The notes: a model not told the origin generated them from the letters alone. 64,000 nucleotides of DNA from Chondrosia reniformis (GCA_947172415.1 OX359192.1:3846501-3910500); one strand, 5' to 3'. Counted from the stretch's first letter, positions 35,253 through 48,789 are shown. A program made the numbers and translations.

Positions 35253-35509
35253 AGGAGACTCTTCAGAACATTTTATCAATGCATTGTTGCCATTTACGTA
35301 CTTTCAAATCTGTATGGCCGCATTACAGAGTAGAGAAATCCCTTCAGGGCCACGGAAGGGCGACCGCTATATGCATTACGCAGGTGACCACATTAACAAG
35401 GTCTCGATGTATACTTCAATATAGCGGATTGTTCGGGAGTATACGTTGGCGACCGGAAAAGGGAGGTGACCACTTTAATAAGGTGACCGCTTACTCAGGT
35501 TCCATTGTA

Positions 35510-38284
35510 TGTATTAGTTATATGAACTAGTTCTAAGTACTAGGTGTATGTACTAGGTGTATGTAGTAGTTGTATGTTCTATTTGTTTCAACTAGTTCTA
35601 TGTTCTAATTGTATGTACTAGGTATGTACTAGTTACTAGTTTCTAGTTGTAAGTACTAGTTGTAAGTACTAGTTGTATATACTATGTGTATGTACCAGTT
35701 GTTGATTCTTGTACTATTTATACAATGTACTAGGTAGATTCTAGTTGTATATACTAGATACTTGTTACATGTACTAGTTGTATGAACTAGTTTTATGAAC
35801 TAGTTGTGTGTACTGTTTATTTCTACTAGTTATATACCAGTTATATGTACTCTATAGTTTTATGTACTAGTAGTATGTACTAGTTATATTTACTAGCTGT
35901 ATGTACTATCCGTGTGTACTAATTGTATGCACTAGTTGTATGAACTAGGTGTATGTACTCAATACTATTTGTATGTAATTGTCGAATGTAGTAGTTATTT
36001 GTACTAGTTGAATATATAAGGAGTGTGTAATTGTTGTATGTACTAGTTACATGTACTAGTTGTTTGTACTAGTTGTATGTTCTATTGCCTAATTGTATGT
36101 ACTAGTTGTATGTACTAGATGTTTGAAGTAGTTTTAGGTTCTAGTTCTAGTAAGTTATACTAGGTACTAGTTGTATGTTTATACAAGTTTTATCTACTAG
36201 ATACTAGTTGCATGTACTATTTGCATGTCCTAGTTGTACGCACTAGTTTTATGTTCTAGTTGTATTTACTATTTGTATGTACTAGTTATATGTGTGTGTA
36301 CTAGTTCGATGTTCTAGTTGTATGCACTAGCTGTATGTACTAGTTGTATAAACTATTTATATTTTCTAGGTATATGTGTATGTACTCGTTATATGTAATA
36401 GGTGTATGTATTAGTTATATGACCCAGTTGTTTGTGCTAGTTGTATGTACGAATTGAATGTACTAGTTGTATGTTCAAGTATTATGTACTCTTTCTATGA
36501 ATTAGTTGTATGTACTAGTTGTATGTACTTTTTGTAGGTTTATGTACTATGTGTATGTTCTATTTTTATATACTAGTTATATGTGTATGTACTGGTTATA
36601 TGTAGTAGTTGTATGTACCACTTGTTTGTACTAGTTTCCTGTACTTGTTGTATGTGCTAGCTGTATGTACTAATTGTAGGTTCTAGTCCTAGTTATAGTA
36701 GGTATTAAGTAGGCTTTAGTTGTATGTACTAGTTGTTAGGACTACTTTTACGTACTAGTTGAATGTACTAGTTGTATGTACTAGTTCTAGTTATATTTAC
36801 TAGATGTAGGTACTGGTTGTATGTAGTGGTTGGATGTAGTAGTTGTATGTACTAATTGTTTGTACTAGTTTTATGTACTAGTTGTATGTATATACTAATT
36901 GTAAATACTAGCTATGTATTAGTTGTGTGTATATACTAGTTTGTTGTTTATGTAGTAGTTGTATATGCCAGTTTTATGTACTCGTACTATGTACAAGTTC
37001 TATGTACTAGTTATGTACAAGTTGTATGTAGTAGTTATGTACCAGTTGTACGCACTAGTTGTATGTATATACTAGTTGTATGCAGTTGCTATGTACTAGT
37101 TGTATATACAAGTTGTGTGTTCTAGTATTATGCACTCGTTCTTTGAACTAGGTGTATGTACTAGTTTCTAGTTGTGTGTACTAGTTGTATGTACTAGATG
37201 TATGTACGTTTTGTATGTACTTGTTGTATGTACTAAGTGTATGTACTATTTTTATATACTAGTTTTATGTGTATGTACGGGTTATATGTAGTAGTTGTAT
37301 GTAACAGTTGTATGTACAAATTGCCTGTACTACGTGTATGCGCTAGCTCTATGTACTAGTTGTAGGTTCTAGTACTAGTTATAGAAGGTACTAAGTAGGC
37401 ATTAGTTGTACGCACTAGTTGTAAGTACTACTATAACGAATTAGTTCTATGTACTAGTTCTATGTACTAGTACTACTTATATTTACTAGTTGTAGGTTCT
37501 GGTTGTATGTAGTAGTTGAATGTAGTAGTTGTATGTACTAATTGTCTGTATTAGTTGTATGCTCTAATTGTATGTATATACTAGTTGTAAGTAGTAGCTA
37601 TGTACTAGTTGTATGTACTAGTTATTAGTTGTATAGTCTAGCTTTATGTACTAGTTATTAGTTGTATAGTCTAGCTTTATGTACTAGTTGCATGTACTAT
37701 TTGTATGTACAAATAGTATTTACTAGGTGTATGTAGTAGTTGTATGTTCTAATTGTTTGAACTAGTTCTATGTACTAATTGTATATACTAGAAATTTACT
37801 AGTTATGTACTAGTTATATGAACTAGTTTTTAATACTATTTGTACGTACTAGGTGTATGTGGTAGTTGTATGTTCTAATTGTTTAAACTAGTTCTATGTA
37901 CTAATTGTATGTACTAAGTATATACGAATTACTAGTTTCTAGTTGTATGTACTAGTTGTAAGTACTAGTTGTATGTACTGTTCGTTTGTACTAATTGTAT
38001 GCACTAGTTGCATGTACTAGTTGTATGTACTAGTAGTATATAGTAGTTGTAGGTTCTAGTCCTAATTGTACTACGTACTAGGGAGGTACCAGTTGTATAT
38101 ACTAGACTAGATGTATGTATTAGTTATATGTACTAGTTATATGTATTAGTTATATGTACTATTTATATGTACTAGTTGTATGTACTACTTATATGTACTT
38201 GTTACATTTGTATGTACGGGTTGTATTTGTTTTTCGTACTAGTTATATATACTAGTTGTACGTATTATTTATATGTACTATATA
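35510..38284 (+). repeat. 13-bp minisatellite, ACTAGTTGTATGT polarity
   Basis: Polarity is opposite to the block on the left of the palindromic element, so a polarity change coincides with that insertion. It contains the CAGTTGTTGATTCTTGTAC landmark near 35697. Confidence 0.95.
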
Positions 38285-38954
38285 CTAGAGAAAAATAAAA
38301 ATTTTCTACAAAAATAGTAAAGATGTAGGGATGGCACAAAAAGCACATAAACAAGAAAGGGATGTTACACAGTGAAGGATTAGCTATATATGCATGAATC
38401 ATACAACACCCTTGCTTGTAGGATTCATGCATAGCTAATACTTCACTGTGTAACATCCCTTTCTTGTTTAAGTGCTTCTTGTGCCATCCCTGCATCTTCA
38501 CTATTTTTGTAGAAAATTTTTATTTTTCTCTAGTTTCTGTACTTTTTATGGAGCCTAAGCTAGGAATTCGATTGCATTAAAACCCATTTTGGTTTTGATA
38601 TCTTCGACTGATTATGACGTCATTAAAATGGCCAATTTATTGAGGCCTTTCCTCTGGGGCCATGAAAACCGTAATACTCAATAATAGCGTTATCGCTCTC
38701 GCTTCTACAAAAGAATACAGTTCGGAAAATTTGCAATAGTTTCGTTTAACAATTAGTCCAAAAGGTTATTTAGTTTTTTAGTTATGGCTGACGAAGAAGA
38801 ATAATAATAATAAGAAGAATATGAAGAAGACGAAAATGGGAATTTTTAAAGTTTATTATTTTGCCAGCAGGACATATTCGCTTCCCTTTAAGGTCTATTT
38901 AGAGTATGTATATTGTATATTTAGCTATATATAGCCTTATTTTGTCGATTTTCG
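38285..38954 (-). mobile_element. Foldback element, near-complete copy in reverse orientation
   Basis: The inverted-repeat portion (38285-38533, arms with GATGTAGGGATGGCACAAAA and complement) comes first. The body follows in reverse: TTATGGAGCCTAAGCTAGGA, TAATAGCGTTATCGCTCTCG and a GAAGAAGAATAATAAT tract near 38795. It ends at TGTCGATTTTCGGCTTAT, before the 5' hairpin, so the 5' end is missing. A 78-codon minus-strand frame inside the arms is a by-product of the repeat. Confidence 0.85.
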
Positions 38955-41385
38955 GCTTATATATACAACTAGTCCATACAACTAGTGCTACATATAACTA
39001 GTACAATACACGTATACCTAGTAAATGTAAAAAGTACATACAACTAGTACATACACACTGTCCATACAAATGTAACGAGTACATATAAGTAGTACATACA
39101 AATAGTACATACAACTAGTACATATAAGCTGGTACATAAATATAGTACATACAACTAGTACAGAACACTAGTTCACACAAACAAACAAGTAGTTCATAGA
39201 ACTAGTTCATTTCTAGAACCTAGTACCTAGTACTAGGAATACATAAATACATACAAAAACATAAATACACTCAGTACATACAAATGTAATGAGTACATAT
39301 AAGTAGTACATACAACTATAACATACAACTAGCACATATAACTAGTACATAAATATAGAACATACAACTAGTACAAATAACTAGTACATACCACAATTAC
39401 CCACTACTTATACATTGAACTAGTGCTAATAACTACTACATTCGATTAGTACATACAAATAGTATTGAGTACATACAACTAGTACATACAACTAGTGCAT
39501 ACAATTAGTACACACAAATAGTACATAAAGTTAGTAATTATAACTAGTATATACTACTAGTACATATAACTGGTACATATAAACAGTACATACAACTAGT
39601 TCATAAAATTAGTTCATACAACTAGTACATTCAACAAGTATCTAGTACATACAACTACAACCTACCTAGTACATAGTATAACTAGTACAGGGATCAACAA
39701 CTGGTACATACACATAGTACATACAACTAGTACTTACAATTAGTACATACAACTAGAAACTAGTAACTAGTATATACTTAGTACATACAATTAGTACATA
39801 GAACTAGTTCCAACAATTAGAACATACAACTACAACATACACCTAGTAACTTGTACTAGTACATACAAGTAGTATAACTAGTATATAAAAATAGTACATA
39901 CACCTAGTACATACAACAAGTACATACAAAACGTACATAAAACTAGTACATACAACTAGTACACACAACTAGAAACTAGTACATACACCTAGTTTATAAA
40001 ACGAGTGCATAATACTAGAACATACAACTTGTATATACAACTAGTACATAGCAACTACATACAACTAGTATATACATACAACTAGTACGTACAACTGGTT
40101 CATAATTAATACATACAACTTGAACATAACTAAAACATACAACTTGTACATAGTATGAGTTCATTAAACTAGCATATACAACTACTACATAAATAGCAAA
40201 CTAGTATATACATACAACTAGTACATAGCTAGTACTTACAATTAGTATATACATACACCTAGTACATACAACTAGTACAAACAATTAGTACATACAACTA
40301 CTACATACAACCGATACCAACATCTAGTAAATATAACTAGTACTAGTACATACAACTAGTACGTTAAAATGGTATTAACAAATATTACAACCAACTAATT
40401 CCTACTTAGTACCTTCTATAACTAGTTCTAGAACCTACAAACAGTACATACAATTAGCACATACAACTAGTACTTTCAACTAGTACATATAACAAGTACA
40501 CACACATACTACATATAACTAATATATAAATATATAACTAGTATATATGAATAGTATATAAACATAGTACATACAACTAGAAACTAGTACATTTAACTAG
40601 TACATACAACTGGTATATACATACAATTAGTACATACAACTAGTACATACAAGTAGTACATTAAATTCGTAGGTACAACTAGTTCATAAATTAGTAACTA
40701 ATAAATATGATTAGTAAATGCGACTAGTGAATGCAACTAGTACATGCAACTAGGACATTATACCTAGTACATACACCTACTACATATAACTAGTTCATAC
40801 ACCTATACCTAGTAAATATAAATAGTACATACAACTAGTACATACAGCTAGCGCATACAACTAGTACACATAAGTAGTTCACACACATATAAATAGTACA
40901 TGCAAAAAGTAAACCCAACTAGTACATACAACTAGTATCTAGTACATACAACTAGAACATACAACTAGTACATAGTTAGTACATAAAACTAGTATATACA
41001 TACAACTAGTACACAGAACTTGTAAATACAATTAGCACATGTAATTATTGTATACAACTGAAACATACAACGAGTACCTAAAACTAGTAAATATAGCTAG
41101 TTCTAGTACATACAACTAGTACATACAACTAGTACTTTCAACTAGTACATATAACTAATACCCACACCTACTACATATAACAAATACATAAAAATATAAC
41201 TAGTTCAAATAAATAGTGCATCCAAATAGTACATGCAACTATTACCTAAAACTAGTAAATGGAACTAGAAACCAGTACATACAACTAGTATATATATAAA
41301 AATTAGTACATTTAACTAGTACATACATCTGGTATATACATAAAACTAATATACACCTAGTTCATATAATTATTAGGTACAACTA
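38955..41385 (-). repeat. 13-bp minisatellite, ACATACAACTAGT polarity
   Basis: Array block. It contains inverted landmarks (ACAAACAAACAAGTAGTTCA near 39180; GATCAACAACTGGTACATAC near 39693). Polarity flips near 41385. Confidence 0.95.
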
Positions 41386-43674
41386 TTTCATGTATGCAGT
41401 ATGCTCTAGTTGTATGTACTATTTATAATTACAATGTATATGTTTATTTACTAGTTATATGTAATTGAAATATGTACTGGCTAGTTGTTTGTCCTAGTTG
41501 TATGTACTAGTTGAATGTACTAGTTATATGTACTAGTTACTAGTTGTATGAACTAGTTGTACGTACTAATTGTAAATACTAGTTGTATGAACTAGTTGGA
41601 TGTACTAGTTATATGAACTAGTTGCATGTTCTAGTTGTATGTACTAGTGCATGTACTGGTTATATGTACTAGTTAATAGTTCTGGGAACTAGTTGGACAA
41701 CCTAATTGTAAATACTAGTTGTATGAACTAGTTGTTTGTATATAATAGTTGTATGAACTAATTACATGTGCTAGTTTTGTGTATATATTAGTTGTGTGTA
41801 CTAGTTTCTAGTTGCATGTACTATACTATATGGATGCACTAATCATATGTACTAGTTATATATTTATGTACTAATTATATGTAGTAGGTGTGTATTAGTT
41901 ATAGGTCCTAGATTTATGTACTCGTTCTATGTACTAGTAGTTGTATGAACTACTTGTATGTACTATCTTTATGTACTATTTATATGTACAAGTTATATTT
42001 TTATGTATTAGTTATATGTTGTAGATGTGTGTACTAGTTATATGTACTAGTTGCAAGTACTAGATGTATGGACTAGCTATGTACTAGTTGCAAGGACTAG
42101 TTGTATGTACTAGTTGTATGGACTAGTACTAGTTAAATTTACTTTTTGTAGATACTAGTTTTATGTACTAGTTGTATGTACTAGTTGTATGTCCTATTTA
42201 TTATTATTAGGTAAAAGTGTATGTTCTAGTTATATGTGGTAGGTGTATGTAATATTTGTATGTCCTAGTTGTGTGTAGTAGTTATTTACTAGTTGAATAT
42301 TCAAGTTGGATGTTCTAGTTTATGTACTCATTCTGTGAGCTAGTTGTATATACTACTTTCTAGTTGCATGTACTAGTTGTATGTACTATTTATAATTACA
42401 AGGTATGTGTATTTACTAGTTATATGTAGTAGGTGTATGTATTAGTTATATGTCCTAGCTGTTTGTCGTAGTTGTATGGACTAGTTGAATGTACTGGTTG
42501 TATATACTATTTGTATGTACAAGTTATGTACCAGTTGAACGTAATAGTTGTATGTATATACCAATTGTTAATATTAGCTAAATACTAGATGTATATTCAA
42601 GTTGTATTCTCTATAAAGTATTATATACTCCTTCTAAAAACTAGTAGTATTTACTAGTTTCCAGTTGTATATCCTACTTGTAAGTACTTGTTGTATGTAC
42701 AATGTGTATTTACCAGTTGTTGATTCTTGTACCAGTTATACTATGTACTAGGTAGGTTGTAGTTGTATGTACTAGATACTTGTTGCATGTACTAGTTGTA
42801 TGAACTAGTTTTATGTACTGTTTATAAGTACTAGTTATATGTACCAGTTATATGTACTAGTAGTATGTACTAGTTATATTTACCAGCTGTATTTACTATT
42901 TGTGTGTACTAATTGTATACACTAGTTTTATTTACTAGTTGTATGTACTCAATACCATTTGTATGTACTAGTCGAATGTAGTAGTTATTTGTACTACTTG
43001 AATGTATAAGTAGTGTGTGATTGTTGTGTGTACTTGTTATATGTACTAGTTGTATGTACTATTGCCTAATTGTATTTACCAGCTGTATGTACTAGATATT
43101 TGAACTAATATTAGGTTCTAATACAAGTTATACTAGGTACTAGGAATGAACTAGTTCTATGAACTACTTGATTCTTTGTGTGAACTAGTTTTCTGTACTA
43201 GTTGTATATACTAAATTTATGTAGTAGTTAGATGTATGTGTACTAGTCATATGTACTAGTTGAATGTACTAGTTGTATGTACTAGTAGTATATACTAGTT
43301 GTAGGGTCAAGTCCTAATTATGCTAGGTACTAGGGAGGTACTAATTGTATATACTAGACACTAGTTGTATGTACTAGTTGTATGTACTAGTTATATGTAC
43401 TAGTTGTATGTACCAGTTTTGTGTTATTGTTGTATGTACTAGTTGTGTGTACTATTTATATGTGCTAGTTGTATGTACTACTTATATGTATTCGTTACGT
43501 TTGTGTGTAATGGGTGTATGTACTAGTTGTTTGTACTAGTTATATATACTAGTTGTACGTACTATTTATATGTACTATATATATGTGAATGTACTAGGTA
43601 TATTTACTACTTGTATGTACTAGCTGTATTAGCTGGTTGTATGTACTAATTCTATGTACTAGTTGTATGTACTA
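41386..43674 (+). repeat. 13-bp minisatellite, ACTAGTTGTATGT polarity
   Basis: Array block up to the pogo-type MITE. Landmark segments recur (GGAATGAACTAGTTCTATGA near 43140; TTGATTCTTGTACCAGTTAT near 42718). Confidence 0.95.
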
Positions 43675-44182
43675 CAGGGCAGTCCACCTAATTCGAATCT
43701 CTAGGGAATTTGAAATAACAGGAATTTTGAATTATCAGGTTTATGTACAAAATAGCAAAGTGATGTCTAAACACCAAATATAGATTTGAAATATAATGAA
43801 AAAGAGAAGATTATGCAGCCAAGTAGTAGTAGCAATGTCCTTTTTTTCCTTCCAGATGGAGTGTTGTCCACAAGATGGATAATCTCTAGTTTTCGTTCCA
43901 GAATAAGTGATTGGTACAGTGAACGTTGCATACCTAGAGAATAACACTGTACTGAGAATGATTAATGACAATTTAGCTTAATTTTTTAACCGTTAAAAGT
44001 GTGATTACCTCCTTAATAACTATGAGCTTGCTTATTTGTGTTGAAATACTTCCATATTCTCTACGTAGCAAACTAAAATTCCCAAAGAAATTGATATACT
44101 GGGACTGTACAGGGAACCGGAGTTCTATTCGAAATAGGTAAAATTTCGTCAAAAACGGATTCGAATTAAGTGGACTGCACTG
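43675..44182. mobile_element. pogo-type MITE, 508 bp
   Basis: Left end CAGGGCAGTCCACCTAATTC; right end (inverse) CAGTGCAGTCCACTTAATTC; both followed inward by GAATC and flanked by TA (43673-43674 and 44183-44184). The interior is AT-rich with no transposase motif. Open frames on the minus strand (43741-44206) have no recognisable domain. Confidence 0.9.
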
Positions 44183-44184
44183 TA

Positions 44185-46012
44185 GTTGTATGTAATAGAT
44201 ATCCACCAGTTGTATGTAGAAGATGTATGCACTAGTTCTTTGTACTAGCTATATACTAGTTTTATGAACTTAGTTTAATGTACTACTTGTATGTACTAGT
44301 TTTATGTATATACCAGATGTATGTACTAGTTATATGTACTAATTTTATATATATACTAGTTGTGTGTACTAGTTTCTAGTTGTATTTACTAGTTTTATAT
44401 ACTAGTTTTATGTACTCTGTGGATTCACTATATCTTTGAACAAGTTATATTTTAATGTATTAGTTTTATGTAGTAGGTGTGTGTACTAGTTATATGTACT
44501 ATTGAAAGTTCTAGTTGTATGTACTAGTTGTATGAACGAGAACTAGCTATATTTACTAGTTTTAGGTACTAGGTGTATGTATTAGTTCTATGTAGTAGTT
44601 GCATGTGCTAATTGTATACACAAGTTCTGTGAACTAGTTGTATGTATATGCTAGTTGTATGTACCAGCTATGTACTAGTTGTATGTTCTAGTTGTATCTA
44701 CTAGATACTAGTTGTACGTACTAGTTGTAGGTACTAGTTATATTTACTATTTGTATGTACTATTTATTTGTGTGTACTAGTTATATGTACTAGTTGTATG
44801 CGCTAGCTGTATGTACTAGTTGTATGTACTATTTACATTTACTAGGTATACGTGTATGTTCTAGTTATATGTAGTAGGTTTATGTACTAGTTATATGTCC
44901 TAGTTGCATGTACTAGTTGAATGCACTAGTTGTATGTACTAGTTGTATGTACTAGTCACATGTACTAATTATATTTACTAGTTACTAATTTTATAAACTA
45001 GTTGTACCCACTAATTTACATGTACTGGTTATATGTACTAGTTAATTTTTGTGTGAACTAGTTGTATGACCTAATTGTAAATACTAGTTGTAAATACTAG
45101 TTGTGTGAACTTGTTGTTTGTATATAATAGTTGTATGTACTAGTTTCTAGTTGCATGTACTAGTTTTATGTACTAGTTATATATACTATATGGATGCACT
45201 ATTCATATGTTCTACTTATATATTTATGTACTAATTATATGTAGTAGGTATTTACTAGTTATAGGTCCTAGTTTTATGTACTCGTTCTATGTACTAGTAG
45301 TTGTATGAACTACTTGTATGTACTATGTTTATGTACTATTTATATGTACTAGTTATATTTTTATGTATTAGTTATTTGTTGTAGATGTGTGTACTAGTTA
45401 TATGTACTAATTGCAAATACTAGTTGTATGTACTAGTTGTATGTATATACTAGTTGTATGTACTAGCTATGTACTGGTTGTATGTTCTAGTTGTATGTAC
45501 TAGTTGTATGTACAAGTGGTAGGTTCTTGTACTAGTTATACTAGGGGCTAAGAAGGTACTAGTTCTATGTAGTACATACTGGTTGTATGTACTATTTATA
45601 ATTATTAGGTAAAAGTCTATATACTAGTTATATGTAGTAGTTGTATGTACTGTTTATAAGTCCCAGTTTTTTTCCTAGTTGTGTGTAGTAGTTATGTACT
45701 AGTTGATTATACGAGTTGTACGTTCTAGTATTATGTACTCATTCTGTGAGCTAGTTGTATATCCTAGTTTCTAGTTGTATGTACTAGTTGTATGTACTAT
45801 TTATAATTACAATGGATGTTTATTTACTAGTTATATGTAGTAGGTGTATGTACTAGTTATATGTCCTAGCTGTTTGTCGTAGTTGTATGGACTAGTTGAA
45901 TGTACTAGTTGTATGTACTAATTGTATGTAATAGTTGTGGGTATTATTTGGTATGTACTAGTTTTACATAATAGTTGTATGTATATAGTAGTTGTTAATA
46001 TAAGCTATGTAC
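44185..46012 (+). repeat. 13-bp minisatellite, ACTAGTTGTATGT polarity
   Basis: Continuation of the array after the MITE, in the same polarity as before it, up to the switch at CTATGTACTAGTAACTAGTA (about 46010). Confidence 0.95.
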
Positions 46013-46775
46013 TAGTAACTAGTACATATAACTAGTACATGCGAAAAGTATATACAACTAGTATATACAACTAGTTCATAAAACTTGTATATAGCTAGTC
46101 CAGAGAACTAGTGCATACATCTTATATATACAAATGGTTCATATCTAGTACATACAACTGGTACATACAATTATTACATAGAATTAGTATATACAACCAG
46201 CTGATACAGCTAGTACATAAGAGTAGTATATATCCCTAGTTCTTACACATATATATAGTACATATATATAGTACGTACAACTAGTATATACTACTAGTAC
46301 ATGCAACTAGAAGATGCAACTATTACATATAAATAGTACATATAACTATTAAATATGACTAGTACATACACATATAATTAGTACATAACTATAGTGCAAA
46401 AAAACTAGTACAGAAAACTAGTTCACACAAACAATCAAGTAATTTATAGAACTAATTCATTCCTAGTACCTAGTATAACTTGTACTAGAACCTAAAACTT
46501 GTTCAAACATCTAGTACATACAACTAGTACATACAATTAGGCAATAGCACATACAACTAGTACATATAGTTATTCCTTAAAAATAGTACATAACCTACTA
46601 TATATAACTAGTACATACAACAATTACACACTACTCATACATTCAACTAGTACAAATAACTACTACAGTCGACTATTGCATACAAATAGTATTGAGTACA
46701 TACAACTAGTAACTACTACTAGTTCATAGAACGAGTACATAATACTATATAGAACATACAACTTAAATATACATC
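46013..46775 (-). repeat. 13-bp minisatellite, ACATACAACTAGT polarity
   Basis: Short block of about 760 bp inverted relative to both neighbours, with inverted landmarks (CACACAAACAATCAAGTAAT near 46424). It looks like an inverted segment within a plus-polarity region. Confidence 0.92.
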
Positions 46776-46940
46776 TAGTTGTATGAACTAGTTGTACCTA
46801 TTAATTTTATGTACTAGTTGAATGTATATACCAGTTGTATGTATATAATAATTGTATGTACTAGTTTCTAGTTGTATTTACTAGTGTTTTGTACTAGTTG
46901 TGTGGACTATGTGGATGCATGATTTGTTTGAACTAGTTAC
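46776..46940 (+). repeat. 13-bp minisatellite, ACTAGTTGTATGT polarity
   Basis: Short return to plus polarity before the composite insertion at about 46941. Confidence 0.9.
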
Positions 46941-47161
46941 ATTTTTGGGGCGCCGCAGGTTTCCCTATATTATTTTAAGAAATTATGTTAACGTATGGTT
47001 TCCTGTTCGTAGTCTTGTATACAAATATATATATGCAGTACAAGTTACACTATACCAAGGTAATTAATATAAATAAATAAATAATATAATATAATATAAT
47101 ATAAATAATTCATATGACTCCAGGAAAGGACCTAGCAACAGAATGGCCGGGCATAGTATCA

Positions 47162-47310
47162 TAAAGTTTAGGGTATAAAACTCATTTTTAATTAAAGGAT
47201 TTTTTATTTAGGTCTCGGTTTGGTAGAAAACGGAGGACAAAATCTGTATATAAAAAGCCATAGGACTATAGAAAACCTATGTGAAATTTATATTGAAACC
47301 AAGTGTTATA
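47162..47310 (+). repeat. Dispersed repeat, copy 2
   Basis: Related to the minus strand of 6815-6985. Shared blocks are GGTATAAA-CTCATTTTTAA, CTCGGTTTGGTAGAAAACGG and TATATTGAAAC, in the same order and spacing. Confidence 0.65.
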
Positions 47311-47749
47311 TTAATAAAAATTATCAATTGATCAGATCACTGTGAAACCAATATATATCATGGTACATGTGTATGACAAACGTCTGGCGAAGTTTTGCTT
47401 AATTAAAATTGCAACACAATCAAGATATAATGAAGAATGCAAGTTTACAATTGTGGAATCTGGTGATGTATTATGATGTTTCCCTAGTGCGTCACCAACA
47501 CCTCGTATGTTGCTCGGTACATATTTAATGGATTATCATGTGACGTTGGGAAAACGTCACGGCTCGTTGCAAAAGAAGATCATCCTTTCGAGAACGGCTA
47601 TGACAAGTCGACGCTCTAGTACGAGAAGGAGCTACGGAATAAACGAGTTGTAGCGAAGGTTAGATAAAGTGTATTTGTGTACGTTTCCGTTAAGTTTGAG
47701 GCAGAATTGTCCCTATATTGATGCAAAAGAAATTCGTTTAGTCGACCTT

Positions 47750-48764
47750 AATAAAACTTTGGTAATTGAAGCTCTGTCTTCTCTTCTTACGCTTTTTGTT
47801 CATATTTTTACTTGTCCATGTGTAGCCATATCATACCAATACCATTTTGTAACTTGTACACAAGGGACATCATATACGTATATAAAGGCCTTGGCCTTTT
47901 ATGTCCCTTGTGTACAAGTTACAAAATAGTTTCTAACCCTGTTGATTATGCCAATGCATGCAACCAACCATCGGTGTTCTTAGCTCCCTCACAAGGCAAA
48001 TCAAATCTGCTGTGGCTATTAGCTGAGACCCCTTTAATACTGGAGCCTTTGTTGATATATGGCATGCAGATGCATCATCTTCAGTCTATACTAAGGTGTG
48101 AAAAGGTAATTGGTAGGCCATGTGTTCTACCTTGCAATTGGATGATCTGTATCAACTACTACTCTCTATGCAGTAGTTGAGGATTTCAAAACCTGCAACA
48201 GTACTAGTGTGACTAAAGTCTTGTGCTGTTTAAAATACTGTTTATCCTAGGGTCACTTGGATCTCTTTAAATTTGTAACTTGCACTGCATGTGTAGCTAG
48301 TACTTGATTGTAATTTTAATATTGTATAGTCACTTGGCCCTCTTAAATTTGTAACTTGTACTGTGTAGTATTTGATAGTAATTTTAATATTTCCAGTAAC
48401 TTTCACTGTGTAGTGTACTTGAGTGTAATTAGCCTCACTATACTTAAGACATTCACTATGAGCAATTTTGTTATGAGATTCTACTGTACACATGGAAAAC
48501 ATACACACATGGATAAGAATAAAGCCTTGTTGAACATCAGTAACATAAATTTACTACTTCTGGACGTTTCGTAGTCTTCATCAGTAATACAGGAAAGGGA
48601 ATATTAAGTAGTAAATTAGTAAATTCGTGTTCCTGAAGCTCAACAAGGCTTTATTCTCATAATGATCGCAACAAACACTCCTAATTCCTACACATGGACA
48701 AGTAAAAATATGAACAAAAAGCGTAAGAAGAGAAGACAGAGCTTCAATTACCAAAGTTTTATTA
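47750..48764. mobile_element. Inverted-repeat element, arms of about 75 bp
   Basis: 47750-47824 (AATAAAACTTTGGTAATTGA through TTCTTACGCTTTTTGTTCAT to TGTCCATGTGTA) is the near-perfect complement of 48689-48764. Inside lie a 27-bp perfect inverted repeat (ATTTTGTAACTTGTACACAA... at 47844-47870 and 47901-47927, loop with AAGGCCTTGGCCTT), a threefold direct repeat around TTTAAATTTGTAACTTG at about 48242-48430, and the MITE at 48513-48660. No transposase was found. Confidence 0.75.
48513..48660. mobile_element. Small MITE, about 148 bp
   Basis: Ends are ATAAGAATAAAGCCTTGTTG and the inverse ATGAGAATAAAGCCTTGTTG, continuing inward for several more bases (AACATCAG / AGCTTCAG). It is nested inside the larger inverted-repeat element. 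Target duplication not resolved. Confidence 0.7.
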
Positions 48765-48789
48765 TATATATATATATATATCTGTCAAA

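Larger units (their letters stand above)
32147..35507. mobile_element. Palindromic Tigger-like transposon carrying HIRAN genes
   Basis: Arms at about 32147-33268 and 34361-35507 are inverted copies of each other, almost identical over about 1.1 kb. The centre (33269-34360) is unique and holds most of the transposase. The right terminus reads (minus strand) CAATGGAACCTGAGTAAGCG and is followed by TA (35508-35509). The left terminus lacks the outer about 25 bp and begins CTTATTAAAGCGGTCACC. Each arm carries the HIRAN gene and the 5' end of the transposase gene, so the element looks like a single Tigger-type transposon whose left part was duplicated in inverted orientation onto its right end. 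Confidence 0.88.
46941..48780. mobile_element. Composite non-array insertion with nested inverted repeats
   Basis: Non-minisatellite DNA holding several nested structures: an (ATAAT)n-type stretch at about 47083-47105; the dispersed repeat at about 47162-47310; an 8-bp palindrome GTGACGTT/AACGTCAC at 47540-47560; arms of about 75 bp at 47750-47824 and 48689-48764; and a smaller hairpin and a MITE inside those arms. Frames of up to 122 codons (47669-48180) cross the inverted repeats and have no recognisable domain. The outer boundaries are set only by the end of the 13-bp repeat. Confidence 0.55.

Noticed and set aside
43741-44206. Two minus-strand frames of 76 and 77 codons
   Set aside because: They lie within a 508-bp MITE and one runs past its end into the array. 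No recognisable motif.
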